NCBI GenBank assembly: GCA_015665415.1
Contig: JADFAE010000015.1
Coordinates: forward strand, 1-64,000
DNA: 64,000 nucleotides
Source of the DNA: Roseobacter sp.
Lineage (GTDB): Bacteria > Pseudomonadota > Alphaproteobacteria > Rhodobacterales > Rhodobacteraceae
Direction: 5' to 3'
The position numbers and the translations under genes are program-made. The notes under the pieces were generated by a model. The model was given only the letters and a program-made list of their open reading frames with translations, ran no database searches and was not told the origin of the DNA. Shown here piece after piece: positions 56,054-64,000 of the stretch (position 1 is the first letter of the stretch; each line of letters opens with the position of its first letter).

Positions 56054-56425
56054 CTAGGGCCGCACCGGGTAGCGATCTCCGGTTTCGGAAATCAGAATGA
56101 CCCGCACGCCATTGCGTACATAAAGATCGCAACGCTGCCGCCCATTGGCAAAGACCACACAGACGCTGCCGTCCTGGGCGATATTGTAGCTGCCATGGGC
56201 CGTCCCGCCACCGTTCTCGGCTGAATAGGTGTAGCTATAGGCACCCTGATCGCCATAGGCCGCGCGCCCGTCATCAAAGAAGGTAAAGCTCTGGCCGGCA
56301 AGGGAGGCCAGATCAACCTGGTCAAACGGCTGATCGCCGGGCCTGAGCACCCAATCGGCAGCTGTCGCCAGTGTTGCATAGGGCCAGAAAGCAAGGCACA
56401 GAAAAAGGGGCATGCGAGATGTCAT
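56054..56425 (-). CDS. Exported hypothetical protein
   Basis: 123 residues with a signal peptide (about 1-22: MPLFLCLAFWPYATLATAA). The mature part is mostly beta: DQPFDQVDLASLAGQSFTFF, YSYTYSAENGGGTAHGSY, CVVFANGRQRCDLYV, with two Cys. No family recognised; a small periplasmic domain is likely. It is convergent with the transglycosylase, 10 bases apart. Confidence 0.65.
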   Translation of the reverse strand: MTSRMPLFLCLAFWPYATLATAADWVLRPGDQPFDQVDLASLAGQSFTFFDDGRAAYGDQGAYSYTYSAENGGGTAHGSYNIAQDGSVCVVFANGRQRCDLYVRNGVRVILISETGDRYPVRP

Positions 56426-56497
56426 GCCCCCAAACTAGAGAAGAAATTCTCCGCTTGCCTGTCACGTTGTGGTGATGGCCCGGCAGATCAGGAAACC

Positions 56498-56521
56498 GGG
56501 GCCAGATCCGCATCCGGCCCC
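56498..56521 (-). terminator. Weak terminator-like hairpin
   Basis: Arms GGGGCC and GGCCCC with a 12-base loop, followed by few T residues. It lies just past the stop of the YbjN-like gene. Confidence 0.35.
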
Positions 56522-56536
56522 TGTCGTATCTTGGTC

Positions 56537-57010
56537 TTAGTTTTTGAAGTCGATCACATCTTCAAAATCGCCCATGCGGCGCGACCAGAGAGCGACCGTG
56601 GTGGCGAAATCATCTGCGCCCAACCCATCATCACCAAAATAGACATCCATCTCCAGCTTGGTCGAGCCATCATCGCCAACATAGGCACGCACCCAACGTT
56701 TCTCTTCGTTGAAATCATTGACGGTCTTCAGGCGCACCCGGCCATCGGTCGCATATCCGGAATAAAACTGGATCGAATCGCAGTTGGTGTTGTTGTCGCA
56801 GCCGTAGTAGAAAATGGTAAACTCGCTGCCGTAGTAGTTAACGTCCAACTGTGGATCGCCAACATTGTCTTCCAGAAGTTCGACACCAGCGCCTTCATCC
56901 AGGAAAAAGTTCTGGATGCTGCTGGCGGAGCGTGCAGTCAGGGTCTCAGCCTGGACCGCCATTGGGCTGATGGCGAGTGCAGCCACCACAAAGAGTTTCG
57001 TCAGATTCAT
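56537..57010 (-). CDS. YbjN-domain exported protein
   Basis: 157 residues. The signal peptide is MNLTKLFVVAALAISPMAVQA. The YbjN-like part (about 30-150) includes FTIFYYGCDNNTNCDSIQFYSGY (noted as a span) and TVNDFNEEKRWVRAYV, the family's core. YbjN relatives affect stress and motility in E. coli. The ATG at 57010 follows GGAGGAAACT and is clear; the extra upstream codons are not used. Confidence 0.85.
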   Translation of the reverse strand: MNLTKLFVVAALAISPMAVQAETLTARSASSIQNFFLDEGAGVELLEDNVGDPQLDVNYYGSEFTIFYYGCDNNTNCDSIQFYSGYATDGRVRLKTVNDFNEEKRWVRAYVGDDGSTKLEMDVYFGDDGLGADDFATTVALWSRRMGDFEDVIDFKN

Positions 57011-57165
57011 AGTTTCCTCCAATTGGCTATTCAAACAATGGCCTTGTTGCTTTTTGTCAAACTACAGAGCGGCCTATACAACAGGCAAGGGGGCGGTTTT
57101 TGTGCCTTTTCCCCCAAACCAAAAAAGAGACTGCCTTGTGCCCGCAAATCTTGCGAAATTTCTGC

Positions 57166-60100
57166 CTAGGCCACAAGAGCTTCGGCCTTTTTCAAATCAA
57201 CAGAGACCAGCTGACTGACACCTTTTTCCTGCATCGTGACCCCAAACAGGCGATCCATCCGCGCCATGGTCACCGCGTGGTGGGTGATGATCAGAAACCG
57301 CGTGTCGGTCTGGCGGCACATCTCGTCCAGCAGATCGCAGAACCGGGTCACATTGGCGTCATCCAGCGGCGCATCCACCTCATCCAGCACGCAGATCGGC
57401 GCCGGGTTGGACAGGAATACCGCAAAGATCAACGCCATCGCCGTCAGGGTCTGCTCGCCGCCAGAGAGCAGCGACAGCGTCGACAGTTTCTTGCCCGGCG
57501 GCTGGCACATGATCTCAAGCCCCGCATCCAGCGGATCATCGCTTTCGACCATAACCAGATTGGCCTCGCCACCACCAAACAGGTGCGTAAACAGATTGGC
57601 AAAGCTGGCATTCACCTCCTCGAAAGCAGTAAGCAGCCTCTCGCGTCCCTCGCGGTTGAGGCTGGCAATGCCGCTGCGCAGGGTCTTGATCGCCTCTTCC
57701 AGGTCGGATTTCTCCGAGACCAGCTCATCATGTTCGGTCTGAATTTCGCGCGCGTCTTCTTCCGCGCGCAGGTTCACCGCGCCCAGAGCATCGCGCTGGC
57801 GCTTGTGACGGTTGACCTCCGCTTCCAGCTCTTCGGCCCCTGGCATCTCATCGGGGTTCACCTCCAGCTGCGCCAGCAGGGCCTTGGGGCTGCAGTTCTG
57901 CACCTCGCTGATCCGTTCCGCCGCATGGGTCACCGTTTCGCGCGCCGCTTCACACAGCGCCTCAGAGCGCGCCCGTGCCTCGCGCCCTTCCGAGGCCAGT
58001 CGTTCGGCCTCGCGTTCGGTCTGTACCATCTCGCGCAGCGCCATCTCGGCACTGACCAACGCCTCTGAGGCCTCTGTTTTGCGCGCCTCAGCCTCCGCGA
58101 TAGCCTCGTTCAGCTCTTCGCGTTTCTCGGCGATCTCGGCGGGCACGGCATGGGCTTCCTCCAGATCCTCCTGCGACGCCTCGCGCCGTTCGGCCAGCTC
58201 CTCGATGCGCCGCTCCGCGGTCTCCAGCCGATGCCGCCAGCCCGACAACTCCTTGGTCACCTGCTGTGCCCGCTTGGTGCGCGCCTCCCCCTCGCGGCGC
58301 AGCTCGTCATGGCTGGAGCGATGGGTGAGCATGGTGATCCGGGCCGCTTCGACGCCCTGTTTCACATCCTCCACGGCGCTGCGGGCCGCATCCAGATCGC
58401 CCAGGTCCGCCTGCGTGGCCTCTGCTTCCTTTAGCTGCAGCCGCGCGGTCATCGCATCTTCGCCGTGACGTGTCACCGCAATCCCCAGGGTCTCCAGCTT
58501 GCCTTCAGCCAGATTGCGCTCAGCTTCCGTCCGGCTCAACGCGCGGGCGGCATCGGCCACCCGCTGATCCGCGACCCGGCGGGCCTGACGGGCATCCTGA
58601 TCCGCCTGCGTCACCTCTTCCAGGCGGCGCATCAGCATCTCATGGGCTGCACGGGTGCCATCCGCCTTGGCGCTGACCCGTTCCAATTCCTGCTTCAAAG
58701 CCTCCAGCCGGTTCAACTGCTCCAGACGCAGCGCGGCCGCACTGGGCGCATCCTCTGCCCAGGCGCGATAGCCGTCCCAGCGCCAGATATCGCCCTCCAG
58801 CGTCACCAGTCGCTGCCCCGGTTTCAACGCCGACTGCAGCCTGCGGGCCTGATCACTGTCAATCAAGCCAATCTGTCCAATGCGGCGGGCCAGCGCCTGC
58901 GGCCCCGACACATGTTTGGCCAATGGCTCCACCCCATCCGGCAGCGGCTGATCCCGGTCATAGCCCGGCAGATCTACCCACCCCGTTGGTCCGTCCACCG
59001 CCGCCAAAGGCGCGCGCAGGTCATCCGCAAGGGCAGCTCCCAATGCCTTTTCATAGCCCGGTGCCACGCTCAGCTCATCCAGGATCTGGCCGCTTTCGGC
59101 GGTGTCCCGTTCCAGCAGCTTGGCCAAGGCCGTCGCTTCGGCGCGGATCGCCCCCAATTCGCCCTCGGCCTCAGAGCGTTGCGCCCGCGCTGCGGATTCA
59201 AGCGACTGGGTTTCGGTCCGCATCTCATCCGCTGCCGCCAGCGCCTCTTCCGCCATCTCGGCGGCTTCGCGGGCCTCTTCCTCATTGGCCAGTGCCACCT
59301 CGAAGGTCTCGCCCGCCAGTTCCAGCGCCTCGCGCGCCTGGTCCTGGGCTTGCTGGGCCGTCGCTCCCTCCCCTTCGGCGCGCGCCAGGGTACGGCGGCA
59401 ATCCTCGATCAGACGCTGCGCCGACTGATAGCGCGCCGCCAACCTGGCAACATCTTCATTCAGCTGGGTCAGATGATCCTCGCGCGCCTCAAGGATGCTG
59501 GCGGCCTCACCGGCCAGCTCTCCTGCTTCGCGCAGGCGATCATCCTGCCCCTCACTGGCTTTAGCCAGCTCCTTTTGCTCCCAGTCGAGCCGTTCGATCG
59601 TGTCCCCGGCATCCCGGTTGAGACCACTTTCGCGGTCGATATCATTGCCCAGCTGCTGGATCCGGCTGACCAGACGTTCGATGGCCTGGCGCGCCTGCGC
59701 CTCCTGGTCGCCCAATGAATCGCGTTGCACCACCAGCCGCTGCAAGATGGCCGCCGCTATGGCCTCTTCCTCGCGCAGGGGCGGCAGGCGTGCTTCCGCC
59801 TCTGACCGTTTGGCCGCTGCCGCGCGCGACAGCGCCTCGCCTTTGGCCGCCTGGCTCACCCGGATGGTCAGATCCTGTTCCGCACTCAGCCGGGCATCAT
59901 CAGCCTCGCGCCAACGCCGATACAACAACATGCCCTCTGCCAGCCGCAGCTTTTCACCGATGTCACGATAGCGCTGTGCTTGGCGCGCCTGGCGCGCCAA
60001 TTGCCCCAGCTGGCCCGCCAGCTGCTCCACCACGTCATCCACCCGTAGCAGGTTTTGTTCGGTGTTCTTCAGCTTCAGCTCGGCCTCGTGGCGGCGCTGA

Positions 60101-60621
60101 TACAGGCCCGAGATCCCCGCCGCCTCCTCCAGGATACGGCGACGCGCCTTGGGCTTGGCGTTGATCAACTCCGAGATCTGACCCTGCCGCACCAGAGCAG
60201 GCGAATGCGCCCCCGTCGAGGCATCGGCAAACAACATCTGCACATCGCGGGCGCGCACATCCTTGCTGTTGGACTTATAGGCACTGCCCGCATCCCGGGT
60301 GATCCGGCGCACGATTTCCAGCTGATCCGAATCATTAAAGCCTGAAGGCGCCAATCGGTCGGAATTGTCGATCAGCAGGTTCACTTCGGCAAAGTTGCGG
60401 GCAGAGCGCGAGGTGGTCCCGGCAAAGATCACATCCTCCATGCCACCACCACGCATGGCCTTGGCGCGGGTTTCCCCCATCACCCAGCGCAAAGCCTCCA
60501 ACAGGTTCGATTTGCCGCAGCCGTTTGGCCCAACCACACCTGTCAGCCCGTCACCGATAATCAGATCGGTCGGGTCGACAAAGCTTTTAAAGCCATTGAG
60601 CCTGAGTTTGGAAAAGCGCAA
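57166..60621 (-). CDS. smc: Chromosome segregation protein SMC
   Basis: 1151-residue structural-maintenance ATPase. Head: Walker A GPNGCGKSN at about 32-40. Signature: LSGGEQTLTAMALIFA (about 1050). Walker B: PICVLDEVDAPLDD (about 1080). Between these are two long heptad-rich coiled coils and a hinge region around 500-640 (GWVDLPGYDRDQPLPDGVE). The whole frame is open without breaks. It is leftward and followed by no obvious partner (ScpA/ScpB not in window). Confidence 0.97.
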   Translation of the reverse strand: MRFSKLRLNGFKSFVDPTDLIIGDGLTGVVGPNGCGKSNLLEALRWVMGETRAKAMRGGGMEDVIFAGTTSRSARNFAEVNLLIDNSDRLAPSGFNDSDQLEIVRRITRDAGSAYKSNSKDVRARDVQMLFADASTGAHSPALVRQGQISELINAKPKARRRILEEAAGISGLYQRRHEAELKLKNTEQNLLRVDDVVEQLAGQLGQLARQARQAQRYRDIGEKLRLAEGMLLYRRWREADDARLSAEQDLTIRVSQAAKGEALSRAAAAKRSEAEARLPPLREEEAIAAAILQRLVVQRDSLGDQEAQARQAIERLVSRIQQLGNDIDRESGLNRDAGDTIERLDWEQKELAKASEGQDDRLREAGELAGEAASILEAREDHLTQLNEDVARLAARYQSAQRLIEDCRRTLARAEGEGATAQQAQDQAREALELAGETFEVALANEEEAREAAEMAEEALAAADEMRTETQSLESAARAQRSEAEGELGAIRAEATALAKLLERDTAESGQILDELSVAPGYEKALGAALADDLRAPLAAVDGPTGWVDLPGYDRDQPLPDGVEPLAKHVSGPQALARRIGQIGLIDSDQARRLQSALKPGQRLVTLEGDIWRWDGYRAWAEDAPSAAALRLEQLNRLEALKQELERVSAKADGTRAAHEMLMRRLEEVTQADQDARQARRVADQRVADAARALSRTEAERNLAEGKLETLGIAVTRHGEDAMTARLQLKEAEATQADLGDLDAARSAVEDVKQGVEAARITMLTHRSSHDELRREGEARTKRAQQVTKELSGWRHRLETAERRIEELAERREASQEDLEEAHAVPAEIAEKREELNEAIAEAEARKTEASEALVSAEMALREMVQTEREAERLASEGREARARSEALCEAARETVTHAAERISEVQNCSPKALLAQLEVNPDEMPGAEELEAEVNRHKRQRDALGAVNLRAEEDAREIQTEHDELVSEKSDLEEAIKTLRSGIASLNREGRERLLTAFEEVNASFANLFTHLFGGGEANLVMVESDDPLDAGLEIMCQPPGKKLSTLSLLSGGEQTLTAMALIFAVFLSNPAPICVLDEVDAPLDDANVTRFCDLLDEMCRQTDTRFLIITHHAVTMARMDRLFGVTMQEKGVSQLVSVDLKKAEALVA

Positions 60622-60862
60622 AGCCGCCCCTGTGTGATTCTTATTACCTCAAAGTCCAGCAGCTTCTTGACCGCCGAGTCAACGCAAACAGCCCTAATGG
60701 CAGCTCATGAGGCCCAGAACACCACTATATCTTGTGGATAACCTGCCAAATCATCGCTCAAACTGGTTTCAGCTTCAGCATTCCCCTAAAGACTTCCGGG
60801 GAAATGCACCTTTGGCGCAAAGGCGGTGGTGCCGTCTCTGTCACAGGCAGCACCACTGTCCA

Positions 60863-61174
60863 TCAGGTTTTCTGCACAGCACAGTCGAGGATCCCTGTCA
60901 TCAGGGTCTGATCGCCAAGCACACCGCGCACCTCACAGCCGCTCACCATGGCCATGGCCCGGGCAGCGCGCGCCCGCAGAGGGCCCAGGCGGGGCGCATA
61001 TTGCGGATTGATGCGGATCGCCTCGGCCAGATTGCCCCGCAGGCGAATGTCAAACACACTGCCTTCAACGCTGACGCGGGTGACCTTGGCCGCGCCAAAA
61101 TGCGGATGCGGATCAGCACAGGCAGCCAGCACCACAAGCAGAACCAAGGAAAATGGGCGAAACGCGTAAGCCAT
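60863..61174 (-). CDS. Small lipoprotein
   Basis: 103 residues. The signal sequence ends LLVVLAAC, a good lipobox. The mature domain has TRVSVEGSVFDIRLRGNLAEAIRI and AMAMVSGCEVRGVLGDQTLMTGILDC, with two Cys. Not recognised beyond being an envelope protein. The ATG at 61174 is chosen because the longer frame starts outside a signal peptide. It is read the same way as smc, 241 bases away. Confidence 0.7.
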   Translation of the reverse strand: MAYAFRPFSLVLLVVLAACADPHPHFGAAKVTRVSVEGSVFDIRLRGNLAEAIRINPQYAPRLGPLRARAARAMAMVSGCEVRGVLGDQTLMTGILDCAVQKT

Positions 61175-61226
61175 GATACAGCCAGCCTGAAACAACTAAG
61201 ACAGGAGTGCTAGAGAAATCTTTGCG

Positions 61227-62468
61227 CTAAAACCCACCCTCTGCCTTGATCTGCTGCAACAGGTCGCCAAGCCGGGCGATCCCGGTTTCAATATCGGCCT
61301 CCGCGAGCGTTGAAAAGCTGAGCCGCAACGTGTTGTGCCCAGCTCCATCGGCAAAGAAGGCCTTCCCCGGCACAAAGGCGATCTCCTGCTCCGCCAATGC
61401 GCGCTGCAGCAGCGCAGCACCGTCCAAGCCTTTGGGCAAGGTCAGCCAGATAAACATGCCGCCCTCGGGTCGGGTCCAGCTCACCCCGGCTGGCATATGC
61501 GCCTGCAGGGCCGCCAGCATGGCATCGCGACGGGCTCCATAGGCCAGACGCAGCGTCTGAACATGGGTGGCAAATCCGCGCGCGGCCACCTGGTGCACCG
61601 CCATCTGGTTGATCGTCGCTGAATGCAGGTCTGCGGCCTGTTTCATCAAAACCATCTGCGCAATCACCGGCTTGGCCGCCACCACCCAGCCGACTCTGAG
61701 CCCTGGCGACAGTGTCTTGGAAAATGAGCCGCAATAGACCGTGCGGCAGGATTCGAGGGTACCACGACGCTTGATTTCCAGCGCCAGCACCGGAGGCACC
61801 TCTTCGCCGTCATAACGCAGGGCCTGATAGGCGCCATCCTCAACTATCGCGCAATTCAGTTCCTCTGCCAGATCCAGCAGAGCCTCGCGACCGCTCAGCG
61901 ACAGGGTTTCACCCGTGGGATTGGCAAAATCGGGGGACAGATAGGCAAATTTCACCTCCCCTCTGCCCGCCGCCATCTGAACCGACTGGGCCGCCTCTCG
62001 GTAGCTGGCGGCGGTACGGTTGCCCGTTGGATTGAGCTGATCAAACCGGGGCTCATAGGCGCGAAAGGCCGCCAGCGCGCCCAGATAGGTTGGCGCTCCG
62101 ACAAGGGCGGTATCTCCCGGGGACAGGAACAGCTTGCCCAGATAGTCCAGCGCCTGCTGCGATCCTGAGGTGATCAGGATATTGTCGATGTCGCAGGGCA
62201 CGCCGATCGCCGCCATCTGCGATCTGATCCATTGGCGCAGTGGCACATAGCCTTCGCTGACCGAATATTGCAGCGCCTGGGCCTGGCGGTCGGGGGTCAA
62301 AGCCTCCTGAAAGGCCTCGGCAAAGGCTTTGGCGGGGAACAGCCCCGGATCCGGAATGCCGCCCGCAAAGGACAACAGGCCGGGGCGGTCCAACAGCTTG
62401 AGCAGCTCGCGTATTTCCGAGGCCTTCATCTGCAGGGTGCGGCTGGCAAAAAGCTGTTGCAGTGACAT
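61227..62468 (-). CDS. PLP-dependent aminotransferase (class I/II, LysN/2-aminoadipate type)
   Basis: 413 residues. LSFAGGIPDPGLFPAKAF and SEGYVPLRQWI give the family's N-terminus. YLSPDFANPTG holds PLP ligands, and the PLP Lys is in GSFSKTLSPGLRVGWV. Such proteins transfer amino groups of broad-range amino acids (2-aminoadipate, aromatic or branched). It is divergent from a FadR-type regulator gene with two operators between, so that regulator probably controls it. Confidence 0.9.
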   Translation of the reverse strand: MSLQQLFASRTLQMKASEIRELLKLLDRPGLLSFAGGIPDPGLFPAKAFAEAFQEALTPDRQAQALQYSVSEGYVPLRQWIRSQMAAIGVPCDIDNILITSGSQQALDYLGKLFLSPGDTALVGAPTYLGALAAFRAYEPRFDQLNPTGNRTAASYREAAQSVQMAAGRGEVKFAYLSPDFANPTGETLSLSGREALLDLAEELNCAIVEDGAYQALRYDGEEVPPVLALEIKRRGTLESCRTVYCGSFSKTLSPGLRVGWVVAAKPVIAQMVLMKQAADLHSATINQMAVHQVAARGFATHVQTLRLAYGARRDAMLAALQAHMPAGVSWTRPEGGMFIWLTLPKGLDGAALLQRALAEQEIAFVPGKAFFADGAGHNTLRLSFSTLAEADIETGIARLGDLLQQIKAEGGF

Positions 62469-62607
62469 GGGGACCTCCTGTTTTTCCCGACTGATCCGCA
62501 GAGCCTAGGAAAATTGCGCAATAAGTCAATATTGCTGACCTAATATTTCATTCCTTGTGAAGTCCAATTGCAGATCTTGCGCGCGGCTTGCGGCCTTGCC
62601 TGGGGCG

Positions 62608-62626
62608 TGGTCATATGTTTTGACCA
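62608..62626. promoter_or_regulatory. Candidate GntR/FadR-type operator
   Basis: Inverted repeat TGGTCA-N7-TGACCA in the gap between the divergent aminotransferase and FadR-type regulator genes, about 50 bases before the regulator's ATG. A 10-base direct repeat CCAATTGCAG occurs at 62564-62573 and 62624-62633, exactly 60 bases apart and overlapping this site. Confidence 0.5.
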
Positions 62627-62677
62627 ATTGCAGGGACCGCCACCCGGCCCTTTCCACAAGATCAACCAGAGGCCCCG

Positions 62678-63448
62678 ATGCCGTTTCAAAAAGTCCAGCC
62701 TGAGAAACTCTCCGCCGCAGTGGTGCACCAGATCGAACAGTTGATCCTGCGCGGGATCCTGTCGCCCGGCGAGCGGCTGCCCTCCGAGCGCGAGCTGGCA
62801 GAGCGTCTGGGGGTCTCGCGCCCCTCTCTGCGCGACGCCATTTCCGAACTGCAGCAGGGCGGCTTGCTGAGCGCCAGGGCGGGATCGGGGATCTTTGTGG
62901 CCGATGTTCTGGGCTCTGCCTTCTCGCCTGCCCTGGTGCGCCTGTTTGCCACCCACGACGAGGCGCTGTTTGACTATCTCAGCTTTCGCCGCGACATGGA
63001 GGGGCTGGCCGCCGAGCGCGCCGCGCAGTTTGGATCTGACGCCGATCTGCAGGTGATCCAGACGATATTTGACAAGATGGTGGAGGCCGGGGATCCCTCC
63101 CTATCGGATGAGGCCGCCAGTCTGGATGCGCAGTTTCACTCTGCCATCATGGACGCCAGCCACAATGTGATCATGCTGCATATGATGCGCTCGATGTTCG
63201 ATCTGCTGCATCAGGGCGTGTTCTACAACCGCCGCATCATGTTCAGCCGCCATATCACCTATGAAATCCTGCTGGCCCAGCACAGCGATATCAACGCTGC
63301 CCTGCAGGCACGCGATGCCCAGGCCGCACGCGCCGCCGTCGAGATCCATCTGGACTATGTAAAACAGGCTTTGCTTGATCACCAACGCAGCCAGCGCAAC
63401 GCCGAGATCGCCCGGCAACGGCTGGAGCATGAAAGCGGCAAAGCCTAG
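62678..63448 (+). CDS. FadR/GntR-family transcriptional regulator
   Basis: 256 residues. The winged HTH (about 10-75: LILRGILSPGERLPSERELAERLGVSRPSLRDAI, described as a span) is classic GntR. The C-terminal FCD domain (about 95-230) holds the helical His set with FHSAIMDASHNVIM and HSDINAALQARD, so it senses a small acid or amino acid with a metal. It is adjacent to the divergent aminotransferase and to a cupin-like gene 23 bases downstream. Confidence 0.9.
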   Translation: MPFQKVQPEKLSAAVVHQIEQLILRGILSPGERLPSERELAERLGVSRPSLRDAISELQQGGLLSARAGSGIFVADVLGSAFSPALVRLFATHDEALFDYLSFRRDMEGLAAERAAQFGSDADLQVIQTIFDKMVEAGDPSLSDEAASLDAQFHSAIMDASHNVIMLHMMRSMFDLLHQGVFYNRRIMFSRHITYEILLAQHSDINAALQARDAQAARAAVEIHLDYVKQALLDHQRSQRNAEIARQRLEHESGKA

Positions 63449-63471
63449 CCAAAACAATACGAGGAGAGATC

Positions 63472-63852
63472 ATGACAGACCCGATCAAGTGCACACGCCT
63501 CTACGCGGACCCGCACGGCGAGAGCCTATTTGAGGATTTCGACATAGCTCTGTCAGCAGTGGCCTATGCGCCACCGGCCCCAGCGCTGGACATCTCAGAA
63601 GCCACCCCGGCGGATCGGTTCTTTTGGCTGCGGTTTCCCAAAGACTGGAGCGATGCCGCCCATCCCTCGCCCAGACGTCAATTGTTTGTGGTGCTCGAAG
63701 GTCAGGTCGAAGGCTGGACCAGCACCGGCGAGTCGCGGATTTTCAATCCCGGAGACCGGTTGCTGATGGAAGATACCACCGGCAAGGGACATGGGGCCCG
63801 CCCCTTGGGCAATACCGCCTTGGCTCTCGTCATCGCATTGGACCCGAGCTGA
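63472..63852 (+). CDS. Cupin-like protein
   Basis: 126 residues. A jelly-roll reading: RQLFVVLEGQVEGWTSTGESRIFNPGDRLLMEDTTGKGH is the cupin-type turn (span about 64-102) with the PGD and a His near its end. Metal ligands are incomplete compared with metal cupins, so it may be a binding protein. It follows the FadR-type gene with AGGAGAG before the ATG and is probably in the same transcript. Confidence 0.75.
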   Translation: MTDPIKCTRLYADPHGESLFEDFDIALSAVAYAPPAPALDISEATPADRFFWLRFPKDWSDAAHPSPRRQLFVVLEGQVEGWTSTGESRIFNPGDRLLMEDTTGKGHGARPLGNTALALVIALDPS

Positions 63853-63893
63853 CACCTCGCGGTGACGCCAAGCCTGCTCGCTCTCTTGAAAGC

Positions 63894-63922
63894 AAAAACC
63901 CGGCCACTGGGACCGGGTTTTT
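63894..63922. terminator. Bidirectional rho-independent terminator
   Basis: AAAAACCCGG and CCGGGTTTTT, perfect arms with a 9-base loop. A-run and T-run on opposite sides make it work on both strands. It separates the cupin-like gene from the partial gene at the right edge. Confidence 0.9.
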
Positions 63923-63949
63923 ATCTTCAGATACAGTGATCTTTGTTGA

Positions 63950-64000
63950 TCAGTGCAGCTTGTCGTTGACGTCGGTGATGGCCGCGTCGATCAGTTTGTT
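63950..64000 (-). CDS. C-terminal fragment of an unidentified protein (continues beyond window)
   Basis: The reverse strand reads ...NKLIDAAITDVNDKLH followed by TGA. This is an open coding end, not a random stretch, because it sits right after a bidirectional terminator. The first part is outside the window, so nothing more can be said about its family. Confidence 0.5.
   Translation of the reverse strand, partial: NKLIDAAITDVNDKLH

Overview
This window looks like core chromosome of an alphaproteobacterium of the family Rhodobacteraceae, probably the Roseobacter group. The base is moderately GC-rich. The gene orders point the same way: acyltransferase/HPr/EIIA-Man/RapZ/short HprK/ChvG/ChvI beside pckA; relA-DUF2062-pdxJ-acpS-lepB-rnc-era; etfBA beside hbd; and an ethylmalonyl-CoA pathway type methylsuccinyl-CoA dehydrogenase. 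No rRNA, tRNA, transposase, integrase, phage gene or CRISPR array was seen. Species cannot be fixed from the sequence alone.

Layout. 1-4.9 kb: start of tuf (cut by the window edge) with its promoter, a lipoprotein, parC, a VOC protein and an SH3-domain protein. 4.9-10.7 kb: an SDR, a HIG1-like small membrane protein, a PduO-type adenosyltransferase, etfB-etfA, a DUF6473-like gene and hbd. 10.9-18.3 kb: a signalling block read leftward (acyltransferase, HPr, EIIA-Man, RapZ, short HprK, ChvG, ChvI) with pckA divergent from it. 18.3-28.8 kb: a secreted caspase/peptidoglycan-binding/C-type-lectin-like fusion, dGTPase, a cation diffusion facilitator, a TauE-type permease, mcd, an unrecognised gene, two small lipoproteins (SGNH and META), recO and a small plus-strand gene. 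28.8-37.6 kb: a long leftward housekeeping run (folK, rpoZ, relA, DUF2062, pdxJ, LysE, acpS, lepB, rnc, era, DUF1491). 37.7-46.7 kb: LabA-like NYN protein, a hybrid histidine kinase, ispH, LysE, a methyltransferase, rnhA, a TRIC-type channel, a LysR/TauD divergent pair and two tiny membrane proteins. 46.7-51.1 kb: fmt with three tandem peptide deformylase-like genes, a MalY/PatB lyase and an L,D-transpeptidase. 51.2-64 kb: a hypothetical, a glutathionyl-hydroquinone reductase, cobC/cbiB, a lytic transglycosylase, two small exported or YbjN-like proteins, smc, a lipoprotein, an aminotransferase/FadR-type regulator pair, a cupin-like protein and the end of a further leftward gene.

How the genes work together. 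The HPr/EIIA/HprK/RapZ/ChvGI block is a sugar-transport-less phosphorelay placed next to the first gluconeogenic step. etfBA supplies the electron acceptor for acyl-CoA dehydrogenases such as mcd, and hbd works on C4 acyl-CoAs. fmt and the deformylases act at the two ends of N-formylmethionine metabolism.

The items most worth following up are: the caspase-PGBD-lectin fusion (18318-20165); a compact set of competing RNA hairpins around the ribosome-binding site of the MalY/PatB gene (49353-49388); a deformylase paralogue that has lost its metal-binding Cys and catalytic Glu (47686-48183); and a hairpin-rich, terminator-ended interval after the labA-like gene (38286-38557). Several regulatory palindromes are listed separately.
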